A stretch of 64,000 bases of DNA, from assembly GCA_022036555.1 (NCBI GenBank), contig CM039126.1:13549263-13613262 (forward strand), written 5' to 3'. The first letter of the stretch is position 1. The number at the start of each line of letters is the position of its first letter. This document shows positions 45,000 to 55,300 of the stretch, in pieces. Under the pieces are notes generated by a model. It worked only from the letters and a program-made list of their open reading frames with translations. It was not told the DNA's origin and ran no database searches. This DNA is from Microstegium vimineum. Its lineage: Eukaryota > Streptophyta > Magnoliopsida > Poales > Poaceae. The translations under genes and the position numbers were made by a program.

Positions 45000-46528
45000 A
45001 TGTTGACTATCGACCCTGATGCAGTTTGTTGCTTCTGTAAAGCTGTCTGCACTTTCTTTTCTATCTCATGTTCCATTCTCTCTTCGAGACGTACTCCGCG
45101 TGCATTCGCTTCACGGGCCTCTTTCTAGGACTCGAGAACCATTTCCTCCATCCTCTTAAACCGCGCCGCCTCTTCCGCCTTCTTTCTAGCGCGACTTCTA
45201 TATGACTCTCTGTCTTTCGCAAAGTCGAGCTCCCAAGACACCTCCCCATATCCTCTCGTAACACCCGCCATGCTCAGGATTCCTCAGTGCGTATGTCAAC
45301 TCATCCTTCTCTCTATCCGGGATCCACGCTCCGGTTTCAACTAAGCTTCGAGCCTCAGCGAATCTGGTCGCTGCGGTAACGATTTTTTTCCATACACCAC
45401 AGCTCCGGTCTCAACGTCCAGGTTACCCCCGTGAGCGAAGAACCAATTCTTGCAACGCTCCAGCCAGTGGTAAGAATCTGGTAAGATGCCCTTGGCAATC
45501 AACTCCTCTTCCATTTTTTGCCACTTATGAATGGCACTCTTGTAGCCACCTGATCCCAAGTGATGGTGGTATTGCTTCTTACTAGCATTATGTTGGTTCC
45601 TTATCACTTGTGCCTCGCCCTCTTCGGAATTCTTGAAGGCGACGAACTCATCCCAGAATGGCTACAACTTCACGTATGCCTTCATGTTGAAATCTGGTGT
45701 CAGGTTCTGCTTGATAAATTTGTTGAACAATGTCTTATTCCAACACTGGAATTGCGTGGCCATCTTCTTCATAACAAAGTCCTTGAATCGTGCCTTCAGG
45801 GCTTCATCTTCTGTGTCGAGCATGAAATGTGCAAGGATGTCCTCCCAACAAGCTTGCTTGTCACGCTCAGAGACAAAAGTAATATGCGTTGGAGCATTTT
45901 TTCGGTGCTTCCATTCAATAGCGTTGATCGGGATCCAGTCCCTTGCAAGGACCCCACAATGGTTGATGAACTTCTGTGCATGTTGTCCAAGCACTTTACC
46001 AGTAGCCTCCTCGAATTCCGAGACAATGTACCGACCCTCCAAAGGCTTCTTCAGGCCTCGTACATTTCTACTCTTGCCTGTAGAGCCAGAGGCCTACATA
46101 CGTATAACATGATATCACATACTATACTATACTAACTTAAATAAATTAATAACAAATAAATACCAAGTATAACAAGTTGTACTATACTAACTTATAGATG
46201 TATAACATACCAAGGGTGCCTTTGTAACAAATAACAAGTATAACATGCCATCACACTATACTATACTAATTTATAGATGTATAACATACAAAGGGTGCCT
46301 TTGTAACACATAACAAGTATAACATGCCATCACACTATACTATACTAACTGAATGTATAATACATCGCTAGTATTGTCTTCCATGATGTTTTGTTCCTCA
46401 TCTGGAGCATCTAGGAGGTACTGACTCCCATCATCTGCTTGTTCATTGTTGTCATATCCACCTCCATCGTTGCCAAATATCATGTCCATCATGGCATCGT
46501 TCATGTTGTCGTCATTCGGGGGATCCAT
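45000..46528 (-). pseudogene. En/Spm-associated (Ptta/TnpA-type) protein, disrupted
   Basis: Exon 1 (46528 to about 46366) starts MDPPNDDNMNDAMMDMIFGN, acidic. After an intron, exon 2 (from about 46093) reads RYIVSEFEEATGKVLGQ, then RDWIPINAIEWKHRKN and HWLERCKNWFFAHGG, the domain of the plant transposase Ptta/En/Spm family that binds subterminal repeats. The C-terminus (to about 45000) is a charged coiled-coil-like region (RKKAEEAARFKRMEEMV). Lesions: TAG at 45664-45662 where Gln fits, a frame change in the A-run near 45388, another near 45270, and TAG near 45127. Clearly non-functional as it stands. Confidence 0.75.
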
Positions 46529-46929
46529 TTCCGCAAATAAATGTGTAAGACGTTACAACTAAATATGTCATGGTAAAAAACAAAGAATATGATAGGATTA
46601 GGGTTTCATGATTTCATCAAGTGTCGATGATTAGTAGTGGTACTAGTAGTAGTGCTAGTAGTAGTAGAGGGTTAGCTAGCTAGTTAGGGTTAGGCGATGT
46701 GGGTTAGAGTTTCGGGTTTAGTAGTAATAGTGGTGGTTGATTAGGGGTTAGAGTTTATGGTTTAGGATTAGGTTTAGGGTTTACGCGTTGGCGGTAGTGA
46801 GGTACAGGGTCCACACGTTGTTGTGGGGTCGACGACGACCGCACTAAGCAGGTCCACGCGCTGTTGTGGTACCCAAAACAATCACAACTCGATATGTAAA
46901 CACGTGGCTCGAAGGCCGATCATACACAC

Positions 46930-47640
46930 ATGACTCGTATATGTAAACACGCGGCTCGAAGGCCAATCATACACACGACCCCATGTCGGCTCGATGGACG
47001 ATCGTTACGCAATGTGGGCTCGATGACCGGTCACACCACCAACACGCCGCATTGCTCACCTTTAGGGTTCCAGGTCGCGGGGGCTCTGCTTCAGTGGCTG
47101 GCGACGACGACGACACAGCTGATGGCGGCGCTAGCTGCTGCACACGACAACGACGACAGCAGAGAGGAGGACCGGGCAGAGGAGGAGAGAGGAAGGAGGA
47201 GGACGACGCGCGGCGAGGACGACGCGCGGCAGAAGGACGGTGCGGAGGACAGCGCGCGGCGAGGACCACGGCGCGCGGCGAGGACGTGTGGCAGAGGACG
47301 GCGCAGTGGATGGCGTGCGCGGCGAGGACGGCGCGAGGACGGCACGGAGGATTGCAAGAACGATGCGGCAGTGGAGGACGGCGAGGACGACGAGGTAGTG
47401 GAGGACGGCGAGGCAGTGGACGGCGCGGCGCAGCGAGCACGGCCGCCGAGCGGAGAAGAAGAGAGGGAGGAGGAGGATGGCCGGCGTGCGCGCGCACAGG
47501 CCGCCAGGCGGAGGAGGATCGGAGAGAGGGAGGGAGGAGGACGGGCGGCGCGGCGAGGACGGCGAGCGCGGCGGCGCGAGCGAGATGGTGGATGAGGCGG
47601 CGCGATGGGGAAGACAACTATTCTTCCCTGGGAGATGGGG
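46930..47640. other. GC-rich purine/pyrimidine-skewed segment upstream of the En/Spm-type gene
   Basis: GAGGACGGCG/GAGGACGACG words recur many times, so both strands are open in several frames with low-complexity Arg/Ser/Pro or Glu/Gly products. No start context or domain supports a gene. It ends next to CTTTAGTCCCGG repeats at 47664 and may be promoter or 5' UTR sequence of the transposon gene. Confidence 0.6.
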
Positions 47641-47663
47641 AACAGTTTTTATACCTAGGGTAC

Positions 47664-47725
47664 CTTTAGTCCCGGGCTGTGGCACCTTTTTAGTCCCGGG
47701 TGGTGCCACGGCCCGGGACTAAAGG
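47664..47725. repeat. Internal cluster of CTTTAGTCCCGG repeats
   Basis: Three copies, two direct and one inverted (ACCTTTAGTCCCGGGCTG, TTTTTAGTCCCGGGTGG, GCCCGGGACTAAAGG), far from either element end. Confidence 0.85.
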
Positions 47726-48664
47726 TTTTTTTTTGTTTTCACATTTCTGGTTTTTTGTTTTGTTGGTTTCTCTTATAACTATGTTTATTATTGTTAATTA
47801 CATAGTAATTTACATGATAGGCAAAAAAATATTTAAAAATAACATTTGGATTCCCATTTAGCTTATTGTACACTAGAAAATTTTATAACATAAATTAAAT
47901 TTTTTTCTTTTACAAACGTCCATTAATGTAAATAACGCATACTATTTGACTTAATGCAAAAATATATTGGTCATCTTAAAAATAAAAAAGTGGTGACGTT
48001 GTATATGAAGTTTGTTTTTGCATCTATGTAACGTTATGTTTTTATTGTTGTATCATTAGTTGTTGAAATACACGTGTCCAAGAATCTTGCGTGGAATAGA
48101 AAATCTATTAATTAAAATAATCACAACAAAATTTTTGTTTAGAATTTCTCAAATGTGAAAGTGACCAATATATGTTGTAGAGGATGATTATTCCACCAAC
48201 TTTGTTATTCAAAATGTTTTCAAGTTGTTTATCATTTTGAAAATAGAATTTAAATTTCTCGCTGTTCAAAAATTTCAATTTTCTATCAAGATTTGGACCA
48301 CATAAACTACCTGGAATGAAAAAGTTTTGAATACCAAAGTTGATGTACTCATCATTATCCACAACTTTTATTGGTGTTTGAAATTTGTATTTGAATTCCT
48401 CGTTGTTTGAAAATTCAAACTTTCCCATTTGACTAACTTTTAATACAGAGGTACATCTGCCCTTTTATTTGATAAGATAAAACACAAGAAAACATGAACA
48501 AATACATGGAAAGTTACAGTTATTACATAAAGTCTCCAATACACTAAGCGAGCACAGTGGTGAACTTTTTGACGTATGAACCCTTGGTTTATGATCATTC
48601 CCAAAACCATGGAGTGTCCTCTGCATTGATTAGGATGCTTGGATCTTTCGCCACGCTGCATTGA

Positions 48665-51600
48665 TTAGGATGCTTGGATCTTTTGCCAATCTTCTGACAT
48701 GTCTGACTTGTCCTCAATTCCCACGATGATTCTTTTACCTGAAAGAACTACATGGCGTTTTGGCTCTTTGTCAGTTGATTTGTCATTGGTTTTCCCTTCC
48801 TTAGGTTTTGTAGACATGTCCTTCACATAGAACACCTGATTCACATCAGCAGCAAGCACGAATGGTTCATCTTTGTACCTAGCACTATTTAGGTCCATTG
48901 TTGTCATCCCATACTCTTTGTCCACAGTTACCCCACTCGTCTTCACCCAATGGCACTGGAACAGTGCGATTTTAAAATTAGGAGCATAGTCTAGTACCCA
49001 AATTTCCTCTATGCGGCCATAGTATGTATGTCTCTTCCCATTTGGGTCTATGGCATCTACGTGGACACCACTGTTTTGGTTTGTTCTGTTTTTGTCTTGG
49101 GCAACGGTGTAAAATGTGTTTCCATTTATCTCGTACCCTTTGTACGTGAGGATGTGCTATGATGGTTGCCTTGACAGCAAATACAGTTGCTCATCTATAG
49201 TGTCATCACCTTGACATTGTTTTCGTAACCAACCACTAAAAGTTTCCATGTGCTGACGTGTGATCCAATCTTCATTCTTCCCCGGGAATTTGGATCGTAG
49301 GGAATCCTTGTGTACCTTGATATACGGCTCCACCACGGATGAGTTTTGAAGAACCGTGTAGTGCGCTTTGTTGAAATAATCGTCCTCCGCACCCATATAT
49401 GTTTTCTTTCCAAGTGTTCCCTTTCCACTAAGTCTGCCCTTGTGTCGCGATTCGGGAAGACCGACCGGGTCAAGGCCTGGAAAGAAGTCAACACAGAACT
49501 CAACGACCTCCTGTGTCCCGTAGCCCTGGACAATGCTTCCTTCTGGTCGAGCACGCTGGTGAACATATTTCTTCAGTACTCCCATGAACCTCTCAAAGGG
49601 AAACATGTTGTGTAGGAACACAGGACCGAGAATCTGGATCTCCTTGACTAGGTGAACAAGGAGGTGTGTCATGATATCAAAGAAGGATGGAGGAAACACC
49701 AACTCAAAGCAGACAAGACATTGAACCACATCATGCTGTAGAGTAGCTAGTTCCATTGGATTGATTGCCTTCGGAGAAATGGCATTGAGGAGTGCACATA
49801 GCTTCACAGTGGCCAGACATACATGTGGAGGTAGAATTCCTCTTAAAGCAATCGGGAGCAAATGCGTCATAAGCACATGGCAGTCGTGCGACTTTAAGTT
49901 TAGGAATCTCTTCTCTGGCACATTTATTATACGCTTTATGTTGGAGGAGAATCCAGATGGGACCTTCATGCTGCTAAGGCATTCAAACATGCTTTCCTTC
50001 TCTTCCTTGATAAGGGTGTAGCTAGCAAGTCTTAAGTATTGACGTCTCAGGTGTCTTCTCTGGATGCAGGTTTTCCTGTTCTTTCATGGTTTGCAAGTCC
50101 TGCCGTGCTTCAAGTGAGTCCTTAGGCTTCCCGTAAACACCCATGAAACCTAGAAGGTTAACACAAAGATTTTTTGTCACGTGTATCACGTCGATCGAAT
50201 GGCGGACCTCAAGAATCTACCAATACAGTAGCTCCCAAATATCGACTTCTTCTTAAACACTGGTGCGTGACCCGCAACGTCTTTTAGTACAGGCTCGCTG
50301 CCCTGTCCCTTTCCAAAGACTACTTTCAGATCCTTTACCATCTCAAGTACATCTTCTCCTGTTCTGTTGTGAGGCTTCTTCCGGTGGTCTGGCTTGCCAT
50401 TAAAATGCTTTCCTTTCTTTCTAGCCTGGTGATTCGTAGAAAGAAACCGACGATGCCCAAGGTACACGACCTTTCTATATTTTTTCAAATATACACTATC
50501 AATGTCATCAAAACAGTGTGTGCATGCATTATACCCCTTGTTTGTTTGTCCTGAGAGATTACTTAGAACAGGCCAATCATTGATTGTTACGAACAGCAAT
50601 GCTCGTAGGTCAAAGTGCTCATGTTTGTACTCATCCCACGTACGTACACCTGGTTTGCTCCATAAAAGCAGGAGTTCATCAACTAATGACCTCAGGTACA
50701 CATTGATGTTGTTGCCAGGTTGCCTCGGGCCTTGGATGAGCACCGACATCATAACAAACTTCCGCTTCATGCACAACTATGGAGGAAGGTTGTAGATACA
50801 CAGAGTTACAAGCCAGGTGCTATGACTACTGCTCTGGTCCCCAAAAGGATTAAAACCATCCGTACTTAAACCAAACCTTAAGTTTCGTGCGTCATCTATG
50901 AACTCCGTGTATTCTCTGTCTATTGCTCTCCACTGGGAACCATCAGCAGGGTGTCTCAGCATGTTGTCTACCTTACGGTCTTCTTTGTGCCATCGCAGCA
51001 ACTTAGCGTGGTCCCTGATTCTGAACAGACGTTTCAGGCGTGGTATTATAGGAGCATACCACATAAGCTTGGCAGGGATTTTCTTCCTGGGATTTTCTTC
51101 GCCTTCAACATCGCCAAGGTCATCTCTCTTGATCTTATACTGAGAAGCTTCACATACGGGGCACGCATCCAAATTCTCGTAGTACTTGCCACGGTAAAGG
51201 ATGCAGTCATTAGGACATGCATGTATCTTCTCGAGTTCTAATCCCAAAGGACAGACAAACATTTTTGCTTCGTACGTAGTGCTGGGTAGTTCATTATGCT
51301 TCGAAAGCATCTTTTTCTAGATCTTCAATAATTTCCCAAACGCCTTGTCGGATAGGCCACTCTCTGCCTTCCATTGTAGCAACTCCAGTGCTGTACCCAA
51401 CTTCTTTTTCCCATCTTCGGCGGCCGGGTATAGTAATTTCTTGTGATCCTCTAGCATGCGGTCAAACTTAGCCTTCTCCTTTTCACTCTCACAATCCATT
51501 TGTGCCTCACGAATGACATTAGCAAAAGCATCATCTTCAGCCAGTGCCTCTTCTGCCCCTGTCTCTTCTTCACCTTCTCCCATTTCAGTATCATTGAAAT

Positions 51601-51907
51601 CACCAAATTGAGCGATGATGTCGTCAGGGCACAATTCTTGCTCTTCTTCTTCACCTTCTTCCATCATAACCCCGGTTTCTCCGTGCTTGGTCCAACACAT
51701 ATAGCTTGGCATGAAACCTGACTTCAACAAGTGTGAGTGAATAATCCTTGAGCTTGAAAATTCCCTCAAATTCTAACAAAGAGCGCATGGACAGCGCCTG
51801 AAACCATCCCGCTTGTTTCCATCGGCCACTCTTAAGAAATAATGCACGCCATCAATGAACTCTTTGGAGCGGCGATCAACATTGTACATCCAATGGCGTG
51901 TGATCAT
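48665..51907 (-). pseudogene. TNP2-like CACTA transposase, multiply interrupted
   Basis: Start ATG 51907: MITRHWMYNVDRRSKEFIDG, the transposase-associated domain, with RRCPCALC and HLLKSGFMPSYMCWTKHGE. Then come an acidic stretch, CPLGLELEKIHACPNDCILYRG and KYYENLDACPVC (zinc-ribbon-like Cys pairs), the TNP2 core (AREFSTDGFNPFGD-type block, here LSTDGFNPFGDQSS; INDWPVLSNLSGQTNKGYNAC), DUF4218 (LPIALRGILPPHV, FPFERFMGVLKKYV), and at the C-terminus DUF4216 (YYGRIEEIWVLDYAP, VNQVFYVKDMS). The transposase cuts and joins element ends in the nucleus. In-frame stops lie at about 51777, 51319-51317 and 50779-50777 (TAG where Trp fits). A frameshift lies near 50245, further damage at 50000-50220, and another break near 49157. 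About 1080 codons overall, normal for the family. Confidence 0.9.
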
Positions 51908-52507
51908 CTGCATATATTAGATGACATATCACGTTACTAATTTTTTTAATGTTTGTAAATAAATTTAAAAATACCCAAATTTCCCATTATATATTATAAA
52001 CTAAACCAAAAAATGTGACATACATACTACCAATGAAAGGGATATATTTATAAGTTTTAATTGATTACTTGACCCAATATTCTATATTTTCTAGTTTTCC
52101 TAAATAAATTAAATTAAAAAATCCAATAATTCATGAAATATTTTCGAACGCATACTAGCAATGGAAAGTGACCAGTTGTAAATTAAAGTATGAGAGCTAG
52201 AAAATGACATACGATGCAATAAAACATAAGAGCGTGAACATGAGAGCTAGAGAATAACGTTTTAATTATTAGTAACCTTCCAACAATTGATTAGAGAGCA
52301 AGAAAATGACATACGATGCAACAAAACATAAGAGGACGAAGTAAGTAACCTTTCAAACAAGTAGAAGGAAGCGTAGAAACGTCGAAATCGATCGATGGCC
52401 GAAGACGAAGTAAGAACAAGCAAGAACACAACAAGAACAGTGTGAGCTCTCGGGCAAACAGTGAGAGCTCGGGGAAGAAGAGAACAATTGAAATAGGAGC
52501 GTGGAGA

Positions 52508-52745
52508 TTTAGTCCCGGTTGGTAACACCAACCCGGACTAAAGTCCACAATTTGCTCCCGGTTGGAGCCACAAACCGGGACAAATACTTTAGTCCCGGTT
52601 GGTAGTGTTACCAACCGGGACTAAAGCTCCCAGCCTAACACGCCCTGGCAACATAGCCGTTGGACATGGACCTTTAGTCCCGGTTGGTGTTTCCAACCGG
52701 GACTAAAGGTGTTTTTCGTCCCGCAAAATGAAGCGAGACTAAAGG
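52508..52745. repeat. Right subterminal repeats of the CACTA element
   Basis: Many TTTAGTCCCGGTTGG and CCAACCGGGACTAAAG words in both orientations, forming palindromes such as CCCGGTTGGTAGTGTTACCA. Confidence 0.9.
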
Positions 52746-52969
52746 GGGTTTTGGGCCATCGACCAAAGACGGTTTGTGTAGTCGTGTAAGATAAAAAAAA
52801 ACTAAGTATACTTTAGTGACATTCAAATCCTAAGACTAGATAGCCACTCATATGCTCGGGTAAAGATATCCTTCGCCACCTGCTCCAAATGCCACGATGC
52901 CACTATAACTATATTCTAGAATTCCGAATTCTGAAGGATAGCCCACAAAAGGAGCCTGTGAGAGATTGT

Positions 52970-53370
52970 ATAGATAACCTACAAAGAAGAATTATGTTTC
53001 TTCTTTTCAAAAGCAAAATCATTATTGTGTAACCAAATAGGCCAGCGAGTCACAACTGCCTCTAGCAGAACTATAGATGTTAGATGTTTTGTAACCCTAT
53101 TTAGCAAGCCGTCAAACATATGTTCTATATTTTGGAGTTTCGTTAGGTTAATGGCTACCTGACAAAAACCCCAAATGAAGCATGTGAAATGGCAGTCAAA
53201 CAAACAAGTGCTAAATTATTGTCTCCTCTCCGTGACAAAAGCAACAAGTTTTTTTTTCATACCAATTACGATTAATTAGATCCTCCTTTGTTAACACTAA
53301 CCCTGGCATGTGGCCTCCTAAGATACCATAGAAAAATCTTTAGCTTAATTAAGAGGTTGCTTTTAGTTTT
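52970..53370 (-). pseudogene. LINE fragment, zf-RVT domain
   Basis: On the minus strand KIFLWYLRRPHA, then TCCFCHGEE and HLF followed by FDCHFTCFIWGFCQVAINL and VVTRWPIWLHNNDFAFEKKK. This is the zinc-binding region after the RT domain of L1-type plant LINEs. Stops and a frame change interrupt it. It is a different LINE family from the one at the left edge of the window. Confidence 0.75.
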
Positions 53371-53981
53371 TATAACCGTTTATTTATATTAGGAACTAGA
53401 GCTTGTATCATTGCCTTATAATGTGATTTCATGGAGAATTATCTATTCAGATGCAAATACAAGTAGAATTCATCATAACCTTGTAGCAATAAGAAATTGG
53501 CTAGGCATGCTGACAAAAATACATCATATATACGTATATGTATATATGAATCAAATTTCTGTAATAAATTTATAAATAGGCTGTCCGGCCAGCTAGGTAC
53601 GTAGCTATTGAGTGCACCGGCAGCATTTCAGTACAGTATTTGTCAAGGTTGTACCTAAGAGCGGGGAAATGTTTGTAGCCGATAACCTAGCTTTATATCT
53701 GACAGATCGAACAGGTCAGTCTGGTTTATCATTATTAGCCCATTCATCAATGACAATAATCAATTACCGTGTTTGATCTGTCAGGATGCATGGTCTGTAC
53801 TCATCACCGATCGATCGTCCAATCATCATCATCATACTCATACGAAGGAGCTCGCGGTGGTGACCGGTGAAGGAAGGTCATCGAACCTCTGATTCCTCAT
53901 TGTATTGTATTTGTATCTGATCGATCGATGATGTGTTTATCATTCATCGGTGTAGTCTAGACGATGCTGCTCACCCGACCG
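53371..53981. other. Intergenic, no gene recognised
   Basis: AT-rich; GATCGATCG palindromic words at 53806-53815 and 53920-53928. No open frame of note. Confidence 0.5.
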
Positions 53982-54409
53982 TACTACTGCAAATCAGTTT
54001 TTTGCCGAGTGTCATTGGTTTGCCGATAGTATTTTTTATTAACACTCGGCAAAGAGCTTCTTTGCTGAGTGTAAAAAAACACTCGGCAAAGTCTTTGTGT
54101 AGTGTTATTTTTCTGTCACTCGGCAAAGAAACTTTTTTACTGAGTGTTTTTTAACACTAGACAAAGAAAATTTTAAAACACATTTTGAAACAGTAAATTA
54201 ATTCAAATGAAAAAGTTTTGAACTACAAAGTTGCCTAACTCATTAAGATGTACAAAATTTATATTGCCCATTTCTTCATATGACAAAGTGAAATTAAATT
54301 GTTTACAAATCTTACCTATCTATCTTGTAATTTATGAAACTACGAAAACAATATACAAGATTTGTGAATAATATTAGAACGACTATGTCGGATGAACAAA
54401 TGATCAAAC

Positions 54410-54900
54410 AACGAAAATAGACTTTGTAGATCTCAAAAAGTTATGAAACTTGGTAGTTTGCAAATTTTTATTTGAAATCATTTGGTCATGCAAAACTGCG
54501 TTTGAATTTTAAAATTTTAAAATTTCAAATTTTCAAAACACCTCGGATGGAAAAACAACCAAAATCAACTTTGTAGATCTCGAAAAGTTATGAAACTTTG
54601 TAGTTGAAAACTTTTTTATTTGAAATAATATTGTCATGCAAAACTGCGTTTGAATTTGAAAATTTGAATTTTTCAAACTATCACGGATAACAAAACGACC
54701 AAAATAAATTTTGTAGATATCGGAAAGTTATGAAACATTATAGTTGTCAACTTTTTGATTTAAAATCATCATGTCATCCAAAACTACGTTTGAATTTCAC
54801 AATTTTGAAATTCAAATTTTGTAAACGACCTCGGATGGAAAAACTTCCTATACAAAAGTGTAGATCTCAAAAAGTTATGAAACTTTGTAGTTTATAAACT
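54410..54900. repeat. Four-copy repeat of about 145 bp inside the CACTA element
   Basis: TTTGTAGATCTCRAAAAGTT and then ATGAAACTTKGTAGTT occur at about 54421, 54570, 54709 and 54858, each but the last followed by TGCAAAACTGCGTTTGAATT or a variant. Copies differ by some 10-20%. Confidence 0.75.
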
Positions 54901-55000
54901 TTTTCATTTGAATTTGTTTAGATCCTTAACCAGTTAATTTACACTCGGTTTAGTACATAATATAGGGAACTAAAACGGATGATAGACACGGGTGATAATG

Positions 55001-55055
55001 TGGTGTAGTGGTTAGAGCAGGAGGTTTATGATGGAGTGGTTGTAGGTTTTGAATC
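55001..55055 (+). other. tRNA-like A-box and B-box pair
   Basis: TGGTGTAGTGGTTAGAGCA (55001 on) resembles an A box and GGTTTTGAATC (55045-55055) a B box, spaced as in a tRNA gene. No cloverleaf can be closed, so it is not a tRNA gene. It may be a SINE or tRNA remnant taken up by the CACTA element. Confidence 0.4.
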
Positions 55056-55300
55056 TTGCTTGCCGCAAAGCCATGAATTAATTGTGAAAATGTTGAGACT
55101 CTGTGGGCATTGGTTGGTGGAGACCCTTCCCTTATTTAACTTTTTTTCTATTATTTTAGGGATTTTTCGATTTGCTCTTTGTCAGAGTGTGACAGTGTGA
55201 CACTCTGCAAAGAAACCTTTGCAGATAGATTCTTTGCTGAATGCTAAGCTCACTTGCCAAAGCCTTTGCTAGGGGCAAAGCATCTGTTTCCGTAGTGCCG

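Larger units (their letters stand above)
42124..52786 (-). mobile_element. CACTA (En/Spm) transposon, 10.7 kb, three genes
   Basis: The left end is CACTACTACAAAAACCGGCT (42124) and the right end in reverse complement is CACGACTACACAAACCGTCT. TAA stands directly outside both ends (42121-42123 and 52787-52789), the 3-bp duplication of CACTA elements. Subterminal zones hold many CTTTAGTCCCGG words on both strands. Three minus-strand genes follow one another: TNP2-like transposase, En/Spm-associated protein, Ulp1-like protease. Termini and TSD are clear, but the genes carry stops and frameshifts, so the copy is probably not autonomous now; it could perhaps be mobilised in trans. Confidence 0.93.
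53982..55297. mobile_element. Non-autonomous CACTA element, CACTCGGCAAAG type
   Basis: The right end in reverse complement is CACTACGGAAACAGATGCTT (from 55297); the left end is TACTACTGCAAATCAG (53982), with C to T at the first base. CCG flanks both sides (53979-53981 and 55298-55300). Subterminal repeats are ACACTCGGCAAAG words on both strands (54008-54130, and degenerate at 55180-55270). 1316 bp, no coding region. Confidence 0.88.

Noticed and set aside
46930..47669. Long overlapping open frames on both strands (over 200 codons)
   Set aside because: They come from a GC-rich GAGGACGGCG-type repetitive stretch. Products are low-complexity Arg/Pro/Ser or Glu/Gly, with no domain and equal openness in several frames.
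55001..55075. Possible tRNA gene
   Set aside because: Only A- and B-box resemblance; acceptor and anticodon stems do not pair.
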